Origin: Yersinia aldovae ATCC 35236
GTDB lineage: Bacteria; Pseudomonadota; Gammaproteobacteria; Enterobacterales; Enterobacteriaceae
DNA: 33,272 bases
Reading direction: 5' to 3'
Assembly: GCF_000173735.1 (NCBI RefSeq)
Contig: NZ_ACCB01000047.1
Location: forward strand, 1 to 33,272
Below the pieces are notes generated by a model. It saw only the letters and a list, made by a program, of their open reading frames with translations, searched no databases and was not told the DNA's origin. Below are positions 24,382 to 31,778 of the stretch, in pieces. How positions within the stretch are numbered: position 1 is the stretch's first letter; every line of letters begins with the position of its first letter. The position numbers and the translations under genes were made by a program.

Positions 24382-24830
24382 GGTAATCTCCCAGCGACCT
24401 GTTGCAGCAGGTCGCGGGCTTGTTGTTGCAGATCGCCAAACATCACTTTTAGTGACTCATCCACGCGATTTAGCGTCATGCTGAACTCGATACGGCGCGC
24501 GCGACCATCACTAAAAAACACACTGTGGGTCTGAGTGATACTGGCGACTGTATACATACCATAAATCGTGCCATCGCCGCCGAGTAACGGCCACGCCTTG
24601 CCCTGCTCAGCCATGATTTTTAGCGCCAGCAATGACAGCACACCGCCGGTGATTTCGGGCAACAACACGCCAGACAACATGATTTTTTCCTCGCCAACAC
24701 CTAAAAACTGATAGGCAGGCCGCTGGCCTATGCGACTGTTGGACGGCCAGCGATAATCAAGGCTGTGTTGTAGTGATTGATAAGGCAATGTCTGGAGCTG
24801 AAACACAAACAGCCCGAGGGTTAGCATCAT
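24378..24830 (-). CDS. U: P2-type tail protein gpU
   Basis: 150-aa tail terminator/assembly protein of P2-family phages (about 159 aa in P2). It begins MMLTLGLFVFQLQTLPYQSL and has the RWPSNSRIGQRPAYQFLG segment conserved in the family. It follows the tape-measure gene by 12 bp and overlaps D by 4 bp, as in P2. Confidence 0.92.
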   Translation of the reverse strand: MMLTLGLFVFQLQTLPYQSLQHSLDYRWPSNSRIGQRPAYQFLGVGEEKIMLSGVLLPEITGGVLSLLALKIMAEQGKAWPLLGGDGTIYGMYTVASITQTHSVFFSDGRARRIEFSMTLNRVDESLKVMFGDLQQQARDLLQQVAGRLP

Positions 24831-24842
24831 ATGGGCAGATCC

Positions 24843-27263
24843 TTAATCGGTATTCATGCGCGAACGCGCGGCGGCACGGCGTTGGCGCTCTCTCTCTTCC
24901 AACACTTCGCGGATCATGTTTTTGGCATCTGCACGGTTTTGATCGGGAGGAATAGTAATATCGAGCTGATAATGGTTCTGGCTTTGGTCGGTGTAGTCGC
25001 CACCGTTTGCCGTCACCGGTGCATAATTAGCGCTTAGCAATCCGCCACTCGGGGAATAACCGCCCGTGTTCACCTTGCTGGCGTTAACCTCAATATCCGC
25101 CGACTCGCTTTTGAGCAGGCCGAGTTTTTCCAGTAACCAATCAATACCCGCGCGCAGCTTGTTGAATACTTTGAGCGGTGCGGTCAAGGCGTCGGCCAGT
25201 GCGCGCCCAAACTCAATACCCGCATTGCGGCAGCTATCAAGCGACTGTTGAGTCGATTTAACCGGCGCGATCAGCTCACTAAACCCATGCCACGCCGCCT
25301 GTAGCTTTTCTCCAAGCCAATCAAACACCGGCTGCAAAGGAGCAAACAGCTCAGCCAGCGGTGCAAAAATGGCTTTTAGCCCCGCCACCACGCCAGCAAA
25401 AAAAGCACTGATCGGCTGCCAATACTGACGAATAAGTAACGCTCCGGCGACAATCGCCACCGCAATGCCGACAATCGGCCAGGTTAGCGCCCCGAGCGCC
25501 GTAATGATGCCACCCGCTACCGCAGTGAAAACCGTCCCGAGTAAACTGGCTCCGGCGATAATGGCATTAATCCCCATCACCACCGGCCACGCCACCAGAC
25601 CAACGGCCCCAAGCACGCCAATCACTGCCACACCGATACCAACAATCTTGAGGATACCTGCGGATAACCCTTTATTTTTTTGCACCCACTGGTCGAGTTG
25701 GAGCACATAGTGAGTGGTGGTTTGAGTCAGCTTACGTAGCGAGGATTCCTGCTGGTCAAACAGGTCAGTTCCTACCGCTGCATAGGCAGATTGCAAGGCT
25801 TTAAAATCGCCGCCGAGGTTGTCTTGCATGATGTTGAGCAGTTCTGCGGTCTTGCCGTCAGACGCCTGAAACATCTTGGTCAAACGGTCAAGCTTGCCCG
25901 ACGCCGCGCCCTCCATCAGTACGGCAGCGGATGAGGCTTCCTCACCGAAAATAGCTTTCATATACTCGGCGCGCTGGGCGGTACCGAGCTTATTTTTCTC
26001 AAAGCTGTTTTGCATTTCTTTCAGCAAGGTAAACAATGGCCGCATATTACCCTTACGGTCAGCGGTGTTAACCCCTAACTCGTCGAGCGCATCATGGGCT
26101 TTACCGACCGGAGCTTGTAAGCGGGTGATAACCGCACGGCTGCCGGTTCCGGCCATTGAACCGGTGATTTTGGCATCGGCTAACGCCCCCGCCATCGCGG
26201 CGGTTTCTTCGACGCTGATACCGGCATTTTTTGCCACCGGCGCGGCATAGGTCAGCGTGTCGCTCAACCCGGCAAAGTTAGCCGCCGTTTGGTTCATCGC
26301 CGCCGAGATAACATCACCAATATGCGCGGTTTTGTCATTGCTCAGACCAAATGCAGATTTAACCCCCATCAGCAAAGTGGCGTTTTCTTCCATGCTTTTT
26401 TTGTTGGCGAGCGACATATTCAACGTCACTGGCGTGGCAGCCAGAATGCTGTCTTTGTCTGCGCCAGATTTGGCGATGATGATCTGTGCAGCAGCAGCAT
26501 CATCGGCAGACGCTGCGGTGGTATCACCGAGCTGGCGCGCCTGTGTGCGCAATGCCTGCATATCAGCGCTGTTTTTCGCCAGACCCAGCACCGCCTGTAG
26601 CTCAGAGTTTTTCTGCGCAAAGTCATAACCGGGTTTTAAAACAGCGGCTCCGCTCACCGCTCCAGAGGTCGCCACACCGACGCCGGCAGCCCCCGCACCG
26701 GCCAGATTTCCGGCCACCACCTTACCGCTCTGATAACGCTGGCTAATACGGTTAAGTTTGGCCTGTTGCTGACTGTTACGCGCTAACGCCTCGCGCTGGC
26801 GATTGAGGCTGGTGGTCGTTTCATTAATCGACGTTTTGAGGCGGAGCTGATCATGGGATAATGTTCGGGTATTGATACCCGACTGCTGTAGCGCTTGGCG
26901 CTGGCGCTGTACCGATAAGCGCAACCCGTTATAGTTGAGTTGCAACTCAGAAGCCGCGCGTTTGACGGCCTCCATCACCTGCACCTGTGCGCGGGTCGGT
27001 TTTTCGGTATTTCTAAACTGAATCGCCAGCTCGGCGGCTTGCTGTTTGGCTTTCTTCAGCGCTTGATGGGTCACCGCCAACTGTGCGCTGGTTTTGCGAA
27101 AACCCTCAATCTGCCCTGCCTGCGCGTTTAAGTTTTTGAGGATTTTCTGTGTATGGCGAATATCACCAGACAAGGATTTACTCGCGGCCTGGATCGCTTT
27201 AAACGGGCGGCTGGCGCGATCAACCGCGCTCAGTAGCACCTGCAATTTAAGATTATTGCTCAT
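24843..27263 (-). CDS. T: P2-type tail tape measure protein gpT
   Basis: 806-aa tape measure protein that sets tail length (about 815 aa in P2). The N-terminal quarter is alanine/glutamine/lysine-rich and predicted coiled coil. A TP901-type tape-measure core follows (ADDAAAAQIIIAKSG and AMNQTAANFAGLSDTL region, residues about 260-350). A strongly hydrophobic segment spans about residues 535-615. The start ATG at 27263 overlaps the end of the E+E' frameshift product. No internal stop is seen, so the gene looks intact. Confidence 0.94.
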   Translation of the reverse strand: MSNNLKLQVLLSAVDRASRPFKAIQAASKSLSGDIRHTQKILKNLNAQAGQIEGFRKTSAQLAVTHQALKKAKQQAAELAIQFRNTEKPTRAQVQVMEAVKRAASELQLNYNGLRLSVQRQRQALQQSGINTRTLSHDQLRLKTSINETTTSLNRQREALARNSQQQAKLNRISQRYQSGKVVAGNLAGAGAAGVGVATSGAVSGAAVLKPGYDFAQKNSELQAVLGLAKNSADMQALRTQARQLGDTTAASADDAAAAQIIIAKSGADKDSILAATPVTLNMSLANKKSMEENATLLMGVKSAFGLSNDKTAHIGDVISAAMNQTAANFAGLSDTLTYAAPVAKNAGISVEETAAMAGALADAKITGSMAGTGSRAVITRLQAPVGKAHDALDELGVNTADRKGNMRPLFTLLKEMQNSFEKNKLGTAQRAEYMKAIFGEEASSAAVLMEGAASGKLDRLTKMFQASDGKTAELLNIMQDNLGGDFKALQSAYAAVGTDLFDQQESSLRKLTQTTTHYVLQLDQWVQKNKGLSAGILKIVGIGVAVIGVLGAVGLVAWPVVMGINAIIAGASLLGTVFTAVAGGIITALGALTWPIVGIAVAIVAGALLIRQYWQPISAFFAGVVAGLKAIFAPLAELFAPLQPVFDWLGEKLQAAWHGFSELIAPVKSTQQSLDSCRNAGIEFGRALADALTAPLKVFNKLRAGIDWLLEKLGLLKSESADIEVNASKVNTGGYSPSGGLLSANYAPVTANGGDYTDQSQNHYQLDITIPPDQNRADAKNMIREVLEERERQRRAAARSRMNTD

Positions 27264-27722
27264 CGGTATTCCCGCTTCGTTGCAGCGCCTTATCGCGCCA
27301 AAGAATAAGTTCGGTCAAACTCAAGGGATAAAGTTCTGACGGCGGCCAGTGGAAAATCACCGCGATATCCGCTATCAAATCGTCGACCGACAAACGAGCA
27401 GGAAACGCTAACGCACCGAGTTCGGCGACAAAAAACCGATCACCTGCCCCGCCAGCGCAATCATGTCCGGCAGCTCCAAATTCACTACCTCATGCTCAGT
27501 CAGGGACGGATAAGTCATGCGTGGCAGCACCTTAATCAAAGCGTTAACGTCGGAGGTCGCTACATCCTGCAAACTCACGCCGCGTAAGGTTCCGGCATTG
27601 GGCTTAATCAGGGTGATAGTTTCAATCAGGGTATCGCCGCGCTTGATGGGATTTTCCAGTGTCACGACGTTCTCATTTTGGCTATTCGCCTTATTTGCGG
27701 TGCCTTTGGTTCTGGCCATCAT
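27253..27722 (-). CDS. E': gpE+E' tail assembly chaperone made by -1 frameshift
   Basis: Extended product of gene E. Ribosomes slipping back one base at the slippery heptamer at 27435-27429 bypass the E stop and continue to a TAA at 27255-27253. The extension reads FVAELGALAFPARLSVDDLI and later LTELILWRDKALQRSGNTDE, typical of P2 E' domains. It ends 11 nt inside T, matching the P2 arrangement. A G/GT-type chaperone pair is needed for tape-measure assembly in tailed phages generally. Confidence 0.85.
27408..27722 (-). CDS. E: P2-type tail assembly protein gpE
   Basis: Zero-frame product of about 104 aa (91 aa in P2), the short member of the tail assembly chaperone pair. I start it at the ATG at 27722, preceded by ggagag at good spacing, rather than the in-frame TTG at 27734. 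The C-terminal part NLELPDMIALAGQVIGFLS is family-like. It lies 26 bp after FII. Confidence 0.88.
   Translation of the reverse strand: MMARTKGTANKANSQNENVVTLENPIKRGDTLIETITLIKPNAGTLRGVSLQDVATSDVNALIKVLPRMTYPSLTEHEVVNLELPDMIALAGQVIGFLSPNSVR
27429..27435 (-). other. Slippery heptamer T TTT TTG for programmed -1 frameshift
   Basis: In the zero frame of E the codons read GGT TTT TTG TCG; the heptamer T-TTT-TTG permits tandem slippage into the E' frame. The same heptamer is described for P2 E/E'. Confidence 0.85.
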
Positions 27723-27748
27723 TTTTCTCTCCAATAAAATCAGGGAAA

Positions 27749-28267
27749 TTACACACCGATATTTTTGCGATGCTGCGCCAGCCGGTCGATACCGTTGACC
27801 TTTTCAATCATGTTAATCACGTCAATTTCGATCAGCTCTTTGCCATCGAACGTCAGTTTGTAGTAGGTGCATTGAGTCGAGATTTTGGTTTCGCTGTTCT
27901 CGCCCTGCTTGTTATCACCGCCGTCGATTTCTTTGTGACGACCACGCAGCACGATTTCCACCGCCACCATCTCACCGGTATCATCACGCTGATAAGAACC
28001 TGCAAAGCGCAGCGGCACATCTGACGCGCCCGGTGTGGCGTATTGCGCCCAAATGGTTTCATCGGGCAGGCCGCCGAGTGTCCACTCCGTAGCAAGTGCA
28101 TCATCATCCAGCCCCAAATCGACTGCCGCGGAGCCATTCATCCCGCCACCGCGATAGTTCTCCAGCTTGCGGGTCAGCTTTGGCAAGGTCACCGAACTGA
28201 CCACGCCCATATAACTCAAACCATCATTGAATAGGTTGAGATATTTCAATTTGCGCGGCATTCCCAT
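27749..28267 (-). CDS. FII: P2-type major tail tube protein gpFII
   Basis: 172-aa tail tube subunit, same length as P2 FII. Characteristic segments are VTLPKLTRKLENYRGGGMNG, AVDLGLDDDALATEW and FAGSYQRDDTGEMVAVEIVL. It begins MGMPRKLKYLNLF with an aaggag site upstream. It lies 14 bp after FI in the same late operon. Confidence 0.95.
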   Translation of the reverse strand: MGMPRKLKYLNLFNDGLSYMGVVSSVTLPKLTRKLENYRGGGMNGSAAVDLGLDDDALATEWTLGGLPDETIWAQYATPGASDVPLRFAGSYQRDDTGEMVAVEIVLRGRHKEIDGGDNKQGENSETKISTQCTYYKLTFDGKELIEIDVINMIEKVNGIDRLAQHRKNIGV

Positions 28268-28281
28268 CAGATTTTCGCTCC

Positions 28282-29451
28282 TTAGCCGTTTGCTGTTGCG
28301 CCGAAGTTCACCAGATATTTATCGGTGATACGCTGACGCAGAGTGAGGTTTTCCAGCGGTGGTACCGGCGTGTAGTCGTAATCAATAAACAGCTTGCCGG
28401 CTTTGAGGGTGTCTTTATCGTTGGCGCTGTCGTCATACCAGCAATTGGCGTCAATGAGGTAGCCGTTAGACTTCAACTCACGAAATTTGGCTTTGATACC
28501 TTCGACGATGTCGCGGATCAGCGTCGTGGTCATGGGCTTATCAACTGCCCACTGGTGCGCCTCAGCCATAGTGTCGGCCAGTACTTGCGCGGTACGGACA
28601 TAGTTTTCAAACAGAAAAAGCGGGTCGTCAGAGCAAGTGCGGTTACCCCAAAAACGAAAACCATTGGAGCGAATGAGCGTGGTGACACCGGCCTGATTGA
28701 GTAAATCGGCATCAGTACCCGCTGCCTGTAAATCCCAAAATACGCTGGCAGAGATACCGGTCACGCCATTCACGCCGACGTTAGACAGGGTTTTATGCCA
28801 GCCGATTTTTTGGTCAATCTTGGCACGCAAACCGAGGGCGCAGGCAGTGGCATAAGCTACGCTGCTGCGGTTGGTGGAGGTGTTCCAGCTCAGAAAATCC
28901 GGCCAGATCATCATTAGCTCGCGCTGACTGAAATTTTCGCGGTATTTCAAGGCTTCCTTGCTGGTTTTGCAGCCATAGGCGCTGATATAACCAAAAGCAC
29001 CCAACTGCTGACAGATACCTGCCAGAGCGGTCGAAACATGCAGACTGTCCAGTCCTGGCACACCAAGAATACGCGGGCGCACACCGGTAACAGACTGTGC
29101 ATCTAACAGCGCTTTCATGCCGGTATAGCGGCCATTTTGGTCAACTCCGCCGATAAGATTGGTCGCTGTTCCGGCCCCGTTACTGCCAGTGGCCACGCGC
29201 ACCACAATAGTGACCGGACGGGCCTGATCCGCAATCGCCAGCAACGATGCCGCCAGTGTGCCTTTTTTGCCCGCCTTAGCGGCAGCGGCGAGCAGATCAG
29301 TGATCAATACCGGCGTATTAAGCGGAAATGTAGCTGCATCAGCATCATCTCCAGTGCAGACCATACCGACAACGGCGGTAGAAACAGTGGAAATAACGCG
29401 GGTGCCGTCGTTGATTTCAACAATACGGACACCGTGGTGGTAGTCACCCAT
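28282..29451 (-). CDS. FI: P2-type tail sheath protein gpFI
   Basis: 389-aa contractile sheath subunit (396 aa in P2). The N-terminus MGDYHHGVRIVEINDGTRVI and the segments RILGVPGLDSLHVSTALAGI, WPDFLSWNTSTN and LRAKIDQKIGWHKTLSNVGV are diagnostic. The C-terminus LENLTLRQRITDKYLVNFGA is also family-like. The ribosome-binding site ggagag precedes the ATG. It is the first gene of the FI-FII-E-T-U-D operon and has an Ogr-type promoter upstream. Confidence 0.96.
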   Translation of the reverse strand: MGDYHHGVRIVEINDGTRVISTVSTAVVGMVCTGDDADAATFPLNTPVLITDLLAAAAKAGKKGTLAASLLAIADQARPVTIVVRVATGSNGAGTATNLIGGVDQNGRYTGMKALLDAQSVTGVRPRILGVPGLDSLHVSTALAGICQQLGAFGYISAYGCKTSKEALKYRENFSQRELMMIWPDFLSWNTSTNRSSVAYATACALGLRAKIDQKIGWHKTLSNVGVNGVTGISASVFWDLQAAGTDADLLNQAGVTTLIRSNGFRFWGNRTCSDDPLFLFENYVRTAQVLADTMAEAHQWAVDKPMTTTLIRDIVEGIKAKFRELKSNGYLIDANCWYDDSANDKDTLKAGKLFIDYDYTPVPPLENLTLRQRITDKYLVNFGATANG

Positions 29452-29475
29452 AAGGTTACTCTCCGTTAATTGGGG

Positions 29476-29539
29476 GAGAGTAGGATTGCAGGGATTAAGT
29501 GCTTAAGCAGCGGGATAGCGTTGTGCCAGTTTTGGCACA
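29476..29539 (-). promoter_or_regulatory. Ogr-activated late promoter for the FI operon
   Basis: TGT at 29522-29524 and ACA at 29537-29539 are separated by exactly 12 nt within the inverted repeat ttgtgcc/ggcacaa. This is the TGT-N12-ACA dyad of P2 late promoters. It is centred about 55 bp upstream of a start region following the -10-like TACTCT at about 29482-29477 on the minus strand. Confidence 0.75.
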
Positions 29540-29571
29540 ACTACAGATTATAAGAGATTTTGCGAGAGCGG

Positions 29572-29859
29572 CTAAATGCCTGAAAGCTCATTAATGAGGG
29601 AGGGATGCTTGTCAATCATGATCAATAGCTTAAGTGAGCTGCCTGATGGAATTCTCCTATGTTGTTCCCATGCCTCAACCAACGAGGGACTCACTCCAAC
29701 AAGTTGCGCAAAGTCTTTTTGCTTATACCCTGTTTTCTTTCTGATTTCTTTTACATCAGGGATAGCAACCGGAGTCACTCGGCCTGCATCTAATTCACCA
29801 TGACTAATAGCAACGGCCTGCTTCGCGGATGTCATTAAATCATTGAAAAAATCACTCAT
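29572..29859 (-). CDS. NadS/HigA-type XRE antitoxin
   Basis: 95-aa antitoxin-like protein with a C-terminal Cro/C1 helix-turn-helix (TGYKQKDFAQLVGVSPSLVEAW, about residues 43-64). It has an N-terminal segment MSDFFNDLMTSAKQAVAISHGE typical of NadS/HigA2 antitoxins. It follows the toxin with a 4-bp ATGA overlap, so the two are translationally coupled. Antitoxin activity and autorepression are inferred. It lies just upstream of the late promoter for the sheath operon and is transcribed in the same direction. Confidence 0.85.
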   Translation of the reverse strand: MSDFFNDLMTSAKQAVAISHGELDAGRVTPVAIPDVKEIRKKTGYKQKDFAQLVGVSPSLVEAWEQHRRIPSGSSLKLLIMIDKHPSLINELSGI

Positions 29860-30191
29860 AACGCACTCCCTTTGATTTGTATTATCACATCTTTGAATTG
29901 CTGTTTTTCACTATTTGTCAGCGTATCTTTTTGATTTTTGGGGTAGACAGTAAAAAGCCATATCCTACCTTGTGGTTCCTGATAGTAATAAATGACGCGA
30001 ACACCACCACTTTTTCCTTTCTGACCGATGGCAAATCTTACTTTTCGCACACCGCCAGTACCCACAATTAATGCTCCTGAATATGGGTCTAACAATAATA
30101 CTTGCTGAAACTCCCTGAACTCATCTTCGGTCAATAAAATCTCCCGTTGTTTGGAAAAGAACGGGGTTTCAATAAACTGCAAAAAATCCAT
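29856..30191 (-). CDS. RelE/HigB-superfamily toxin (type II TA)
   Basis: 111-aa protein of the HigB2/RelE-like family, probably a ribosome-dependent mRNA endonuclease. It begins MDFLQFIETPFFSKQREILL and has the family core GTGGVRKVRFAIGQKGKSGG followed by VRVIYYYQEPQGRIWLFTVY and PKNQKDTLTNSEKQ. The basic residues of the active surface (R, K in the GKSGGVRV region) are retained. Toxin-first gene order is typical of higBA. In P2 the corresponding place between tail-fibre assembly gene G and FI carries the nonessential Z/fun gene. Confidence 0.87.
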   Translation of the reverse strand: MDFLQFIETPFFSKQREILLTEDEFREFQQVLLLDPYSGALIVGTGGVRKVRFAIGQKGKSGGVRVIYYYQEPQGRIWLFTVYPKNQKDTLTNSEKQQFKDVIIQIKGSAL

Positions 30192-30325
30192 TATTTTGTC
30201 ATCCTTGACATAACCTAAATGAGGTTGAGTTAATTTTAGTCTTACACGGTAAGGATTGCAATCCGTTTATTGACTCATATTTCATGACAGAAAAGGCACC
30301 TCACGATGCCTTAGGCGCAGTGTTG

Positions 30326-30511
30326 TTAAGCGGTCACTAGAAGCTCGTTAAGATCTTGCTGATAGGTGTTGTGTAACAAGTCTATTTGCTGTTGTAAGAC
30401 AAAATTGAGTATTTCTTTCACTTCCTGTGATTCCAGCGTGACGATGGCGTAAATCAGCGCACGGCAGTGGTCGATAAGTTCTTCTACTTCGCGGGGAGTG
30501 TCATCGTACAT
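30326..30511 (-). CDS. 61-aa helical protein downstream of C4-type RNA, unknown function
   Basis: Starts at the ATG at 30511 (MYDDTPREVEELIDHCRALI), which has ggaggtgcgc upstream; a longer frame exists to 30565 but lacks this site. The sequence is acidic and entirely helix-prone, with no recognised domain. Its start lies inside the end of a 36-codon leader frame (11-nt overlap), and that leader's ribosome-binding site is targeted by the antisense RNA. Expression is therefore likely controlled through coupling, analogous to the icd-ant arrangement of phage P1. Function not assigned. Confidence 0.65.
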   Translation of the reverse strand: MYDDTPREVEELIDHCRALIYAIVTLESQEVKEILNFVLQQQIDLLHNTYQQDLNELLVTA

Positions 30512-30611
30512 AGCGCACCTCCGGCAGCAGAGGGGCAGATGAAGAAACAGGTGTGGGAATAACAATGATAGTGCAGGTCAATAATGATAGGTGTTTAGTC
30601 GTCAAATCCAT
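30501..30611 (-). CDS. 36-aa leader peptide controlled by C4-type RNA
   Basis: The ATG at 30611 is preceded by gaagagg with 8 nt spacing. The frame reads MDLTTKHLSLLTCTIIVIPT and continues to a TGA at 30503-30501, 11 nt inside the next gene. It has a hydrophobic middle (LLTCTIIVI). The ribosome-binding site is within a 9-nt segment (30622-30630) complementary to the upstream C4-type RNA. This matches how phage P1 C4 blocks the leader gene of its antirepressor. Coding status is inferred from arrangement. Confidence 0.55.
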   Translation of the reverse strand: MDLTTKHLSLLTCTIIVIPTPVSSSAPLLPEVRYVR

Positions 30612-30621
30612 GATGACTACC

Positions 30622-30662
30622 TCTTCGATGGGAGAGATCATCACCACCAAGAGACGCTAACC
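30622..30662 (-). promoter_or_regulatory. Antisense target sites a and b in the leader
   Basis: Site a (30654-30662) and site b (30622-30630) are each perfectly complementary over 9 nt to segments inside the C4-type RNA. Site b includes the ribosome-binding site of the 36-aa leader frame. Confidence 0.6.
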
Positions 30663-30671
30663 TCAGAGGGT

Positions 30672-30747
30672 GGTGAACTGGACGGGGTTAGCGTAACCGG
30701 TCATCGAAGAACCCGGCGCATCTTGCGATGCCCCCGCCCAGTTCACC
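30672..30747 (-). ncRNA. C4-type antisense RNA, copy 1
   Basis: On the minus strand, arms 30747-30732 and 30687-30672 form a 16-bp closing stem with one G-U. The enclosed 44 nt hold a GCATC-GCAA-GATGC hairpin, a CCGG/CCGG hairpin whose loop is the antisense segment, and ACGCTAACC. Segment 30702-30710 is complementary to 30622-30630 (ribosome-binding site) and segment 30686-30694 to 30654-30662, both downstream in the same transcript. This two-site design is that of the C4 RNA of P1/P7 and the CI RNA of P4-like phages. Confidence 0.72.
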
Positions 30748-30864
30748 ATTGCTTACTTATTACAGGTGTCACTGTGCCTGCACATAATAGCCGAATCTAC
30801 GGCCGTGCGTTTCAATGAATTCCGAGACGCTAATCCCGACAGCGGATTTTGCCGCTGCGGTGTG

Positions 30865-30894
30865 ACTATAGCCCAGCGAAGTTCTGCCGTGCAA
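30865..30894 (-). promoter_or_regulatory. Conserved promoter for C4 copy 1
   Basis: Minus strand TTGCAC (30894-30889), 18-nt spacer, TATAGT (30870-30865). The same -35, spacer length and -10 recur in copy 2, and the following CACACCGCAGCGG is identical in both. It lies about 118 bp upstream of the C4 stem. Confidence 0.65.
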
Positions 30895-30907
30895 TCAACC
30901 AGCATCA

Positions 30908-30935
30908 CTTTAGGACAAACATTTTTTCTGTAAAA
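30908..30935. repeat. Direct repeat, copy 1 (left of higBA)
   Basis: 28 bp from ctttaggacaaac to ctgtaaaa, matching 31773-31800 with a single mismatch and 32930-32957 more loosely. It lies just upstream of the C4 promoter. Confidence 0.85.
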
Positions 30936-31109
30936 ATAGAGGGTTATCGTGGTGATAATATCACCGTTGATCAGGTGTCCAGAATGCGTGTTTTACTTCA
31001 CATTTCCTTCAATCGATTACAAACAGTGAGTATTTTCCTTATCCTTAGCTGCCTGGACGTTCATACAACTCTGTACAACCTTTCCGTCAGCGCTTAGTTT
31101 TTATCGCCC

Positions 31110-31159
31110 ATTGCGCGCTGTGCAATACTGTATTAAGATAGCATTGCACAGCGCGCAAT
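31110..31159 (+). promoter_or_regulatory. higBA operator-promoter, perfect 17-bp inverted repeat
   Basis: Arms 31110-31126 and 31143-31159 are perfect inverted copies; each arm is itself a near palindrome (TTGC-N7-GCAA). The 16-bp spacer contains TAAGAT, a likely -10. This is the expected layout for HigA or HigBA autorepression, 17 bp before the higB start. Confidence 0.8.
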
Positions 31160-31176
31160 AACGCAGGGAAAGAGCA

Positions 31177-31464
31177 GTGATAAAAACGTGGAAACATAAG
31201 GGATTACAACAGTTTTTCATGACAGGCAGCCCAAAAGGGGTTTTAAGTGATAAGAAGGATGTGGAGCGGATACGGCAACGGCTTTATGTGATTGATAGCG
31301 CAGAAACGTTGGATGAAATCGCCGCCTTTCCTCACTATAAGCTCCACCCCCTGACAGGGAACCGTAAAGGAACATATTCAATCACCGTGCGGGCAAACTG
31401 GCGGATCACGTTCGAATTTAAGGACGGCGACGCATACATTTTAGATTTAGAGGATTACCACTGA
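31177..31464 (+). CDS. higB: HigB toxin, ribosome-associated mRNA endonuclease
   Basis: 95-aa RelE-superfamily toxin of the HigB/plasmid-killer family that cleaves translated mRNA. It begins with GTG at 31177 after agggaaagag. Family segments include KGLQQFFMTGSPKG, YKLHPLTGNRKGTYSITVRA (substrate-contacting basic patch) and NWRITFEFKDGDAYILDLED near the C-terminus, ending YH. It overlaps higA by one base (TGATG). It is on the plus strand, opposite to the surrounding prophage genes, and has its own operator. Confidence 0.93.
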   Translation: MIKTWKHKGLQQFFMTGSPKGVLSDKKDVERIRQRLYVIDSAETLDEIAAFPHYKLHPLTGNRKGTYSITVRANWRITFEFKDGDAYILDLEDYH

Positions 31465-31778
31465 TGACTATGTTTAACCCCCCGCACCCTGGCGGCATCA
31501 TCGCTGAGTCACTGGAAGATTTGGCGTTATCGATTAACGCCGCAGCGCGCGCACTGGGCGTTGCCCCGTCTACCCTTTCACGTGTTATGCGTGGAGAATC
31601 AGCGATCAGCCCTGAAATGGCCGTAAAGCTCGAAGCCGCTGGAATTGGTACCGCTCGCCACTGGCTGGCGATGCAGTCCGGCTATGACCTATGGCATGCG
31701 CAGCAAGATACGGATGTAAGTGCTATCAAAACGCTGTTTAAAGCTTCGGATATGCCAGCGCAGCCTAACCCGCTTTAG
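31464..31778 (+). CDS. higA: HigA antitoxin (XRE family)
   Basis: 104-aa antitoxin and autorepressor. It starts MTMFNPPHPGGIIAESLEDL; the PPHPGxxLxExLxxL motif is diagnostic for HigA. The HTH covers SINAAARALGVAPSTLSRVM (about residues 23-42), then the conserved ISPEMAVKLEAAGIGTARHW and LAMQSGYDLWHAQ. The start codon overlaps the higB stop. The stop codon lies within the second copy of the 28-bp direct repeat. Confidence 0.94.
   Translation: MTMFNPPHPGGIIAESLEDLALSINAAARALGVAPSTLSRVMRGESAISPEMAVKLEAAGIGTARHWLAMQSGYDLWHAQQDTDVSAIKTLFKASDMPAQPNPL

Noticed and set aside
30708-30918. A 50-codon minus-strand frame beginning MLVDCTAELRWAIVTPQRQN across the C4 promoter and leader
   Set aside because: Its start lies upstream of the predicted -10, no ribosome-binding site is seen, and the sequence conservation between copies is explained by promoter and RNA structure.
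30591-31097. Plus-strand frames of 75 and 82 aa in the C4 and repeat region
   Set aside because: They are antisense to the structured RNA units and lack translation signals.
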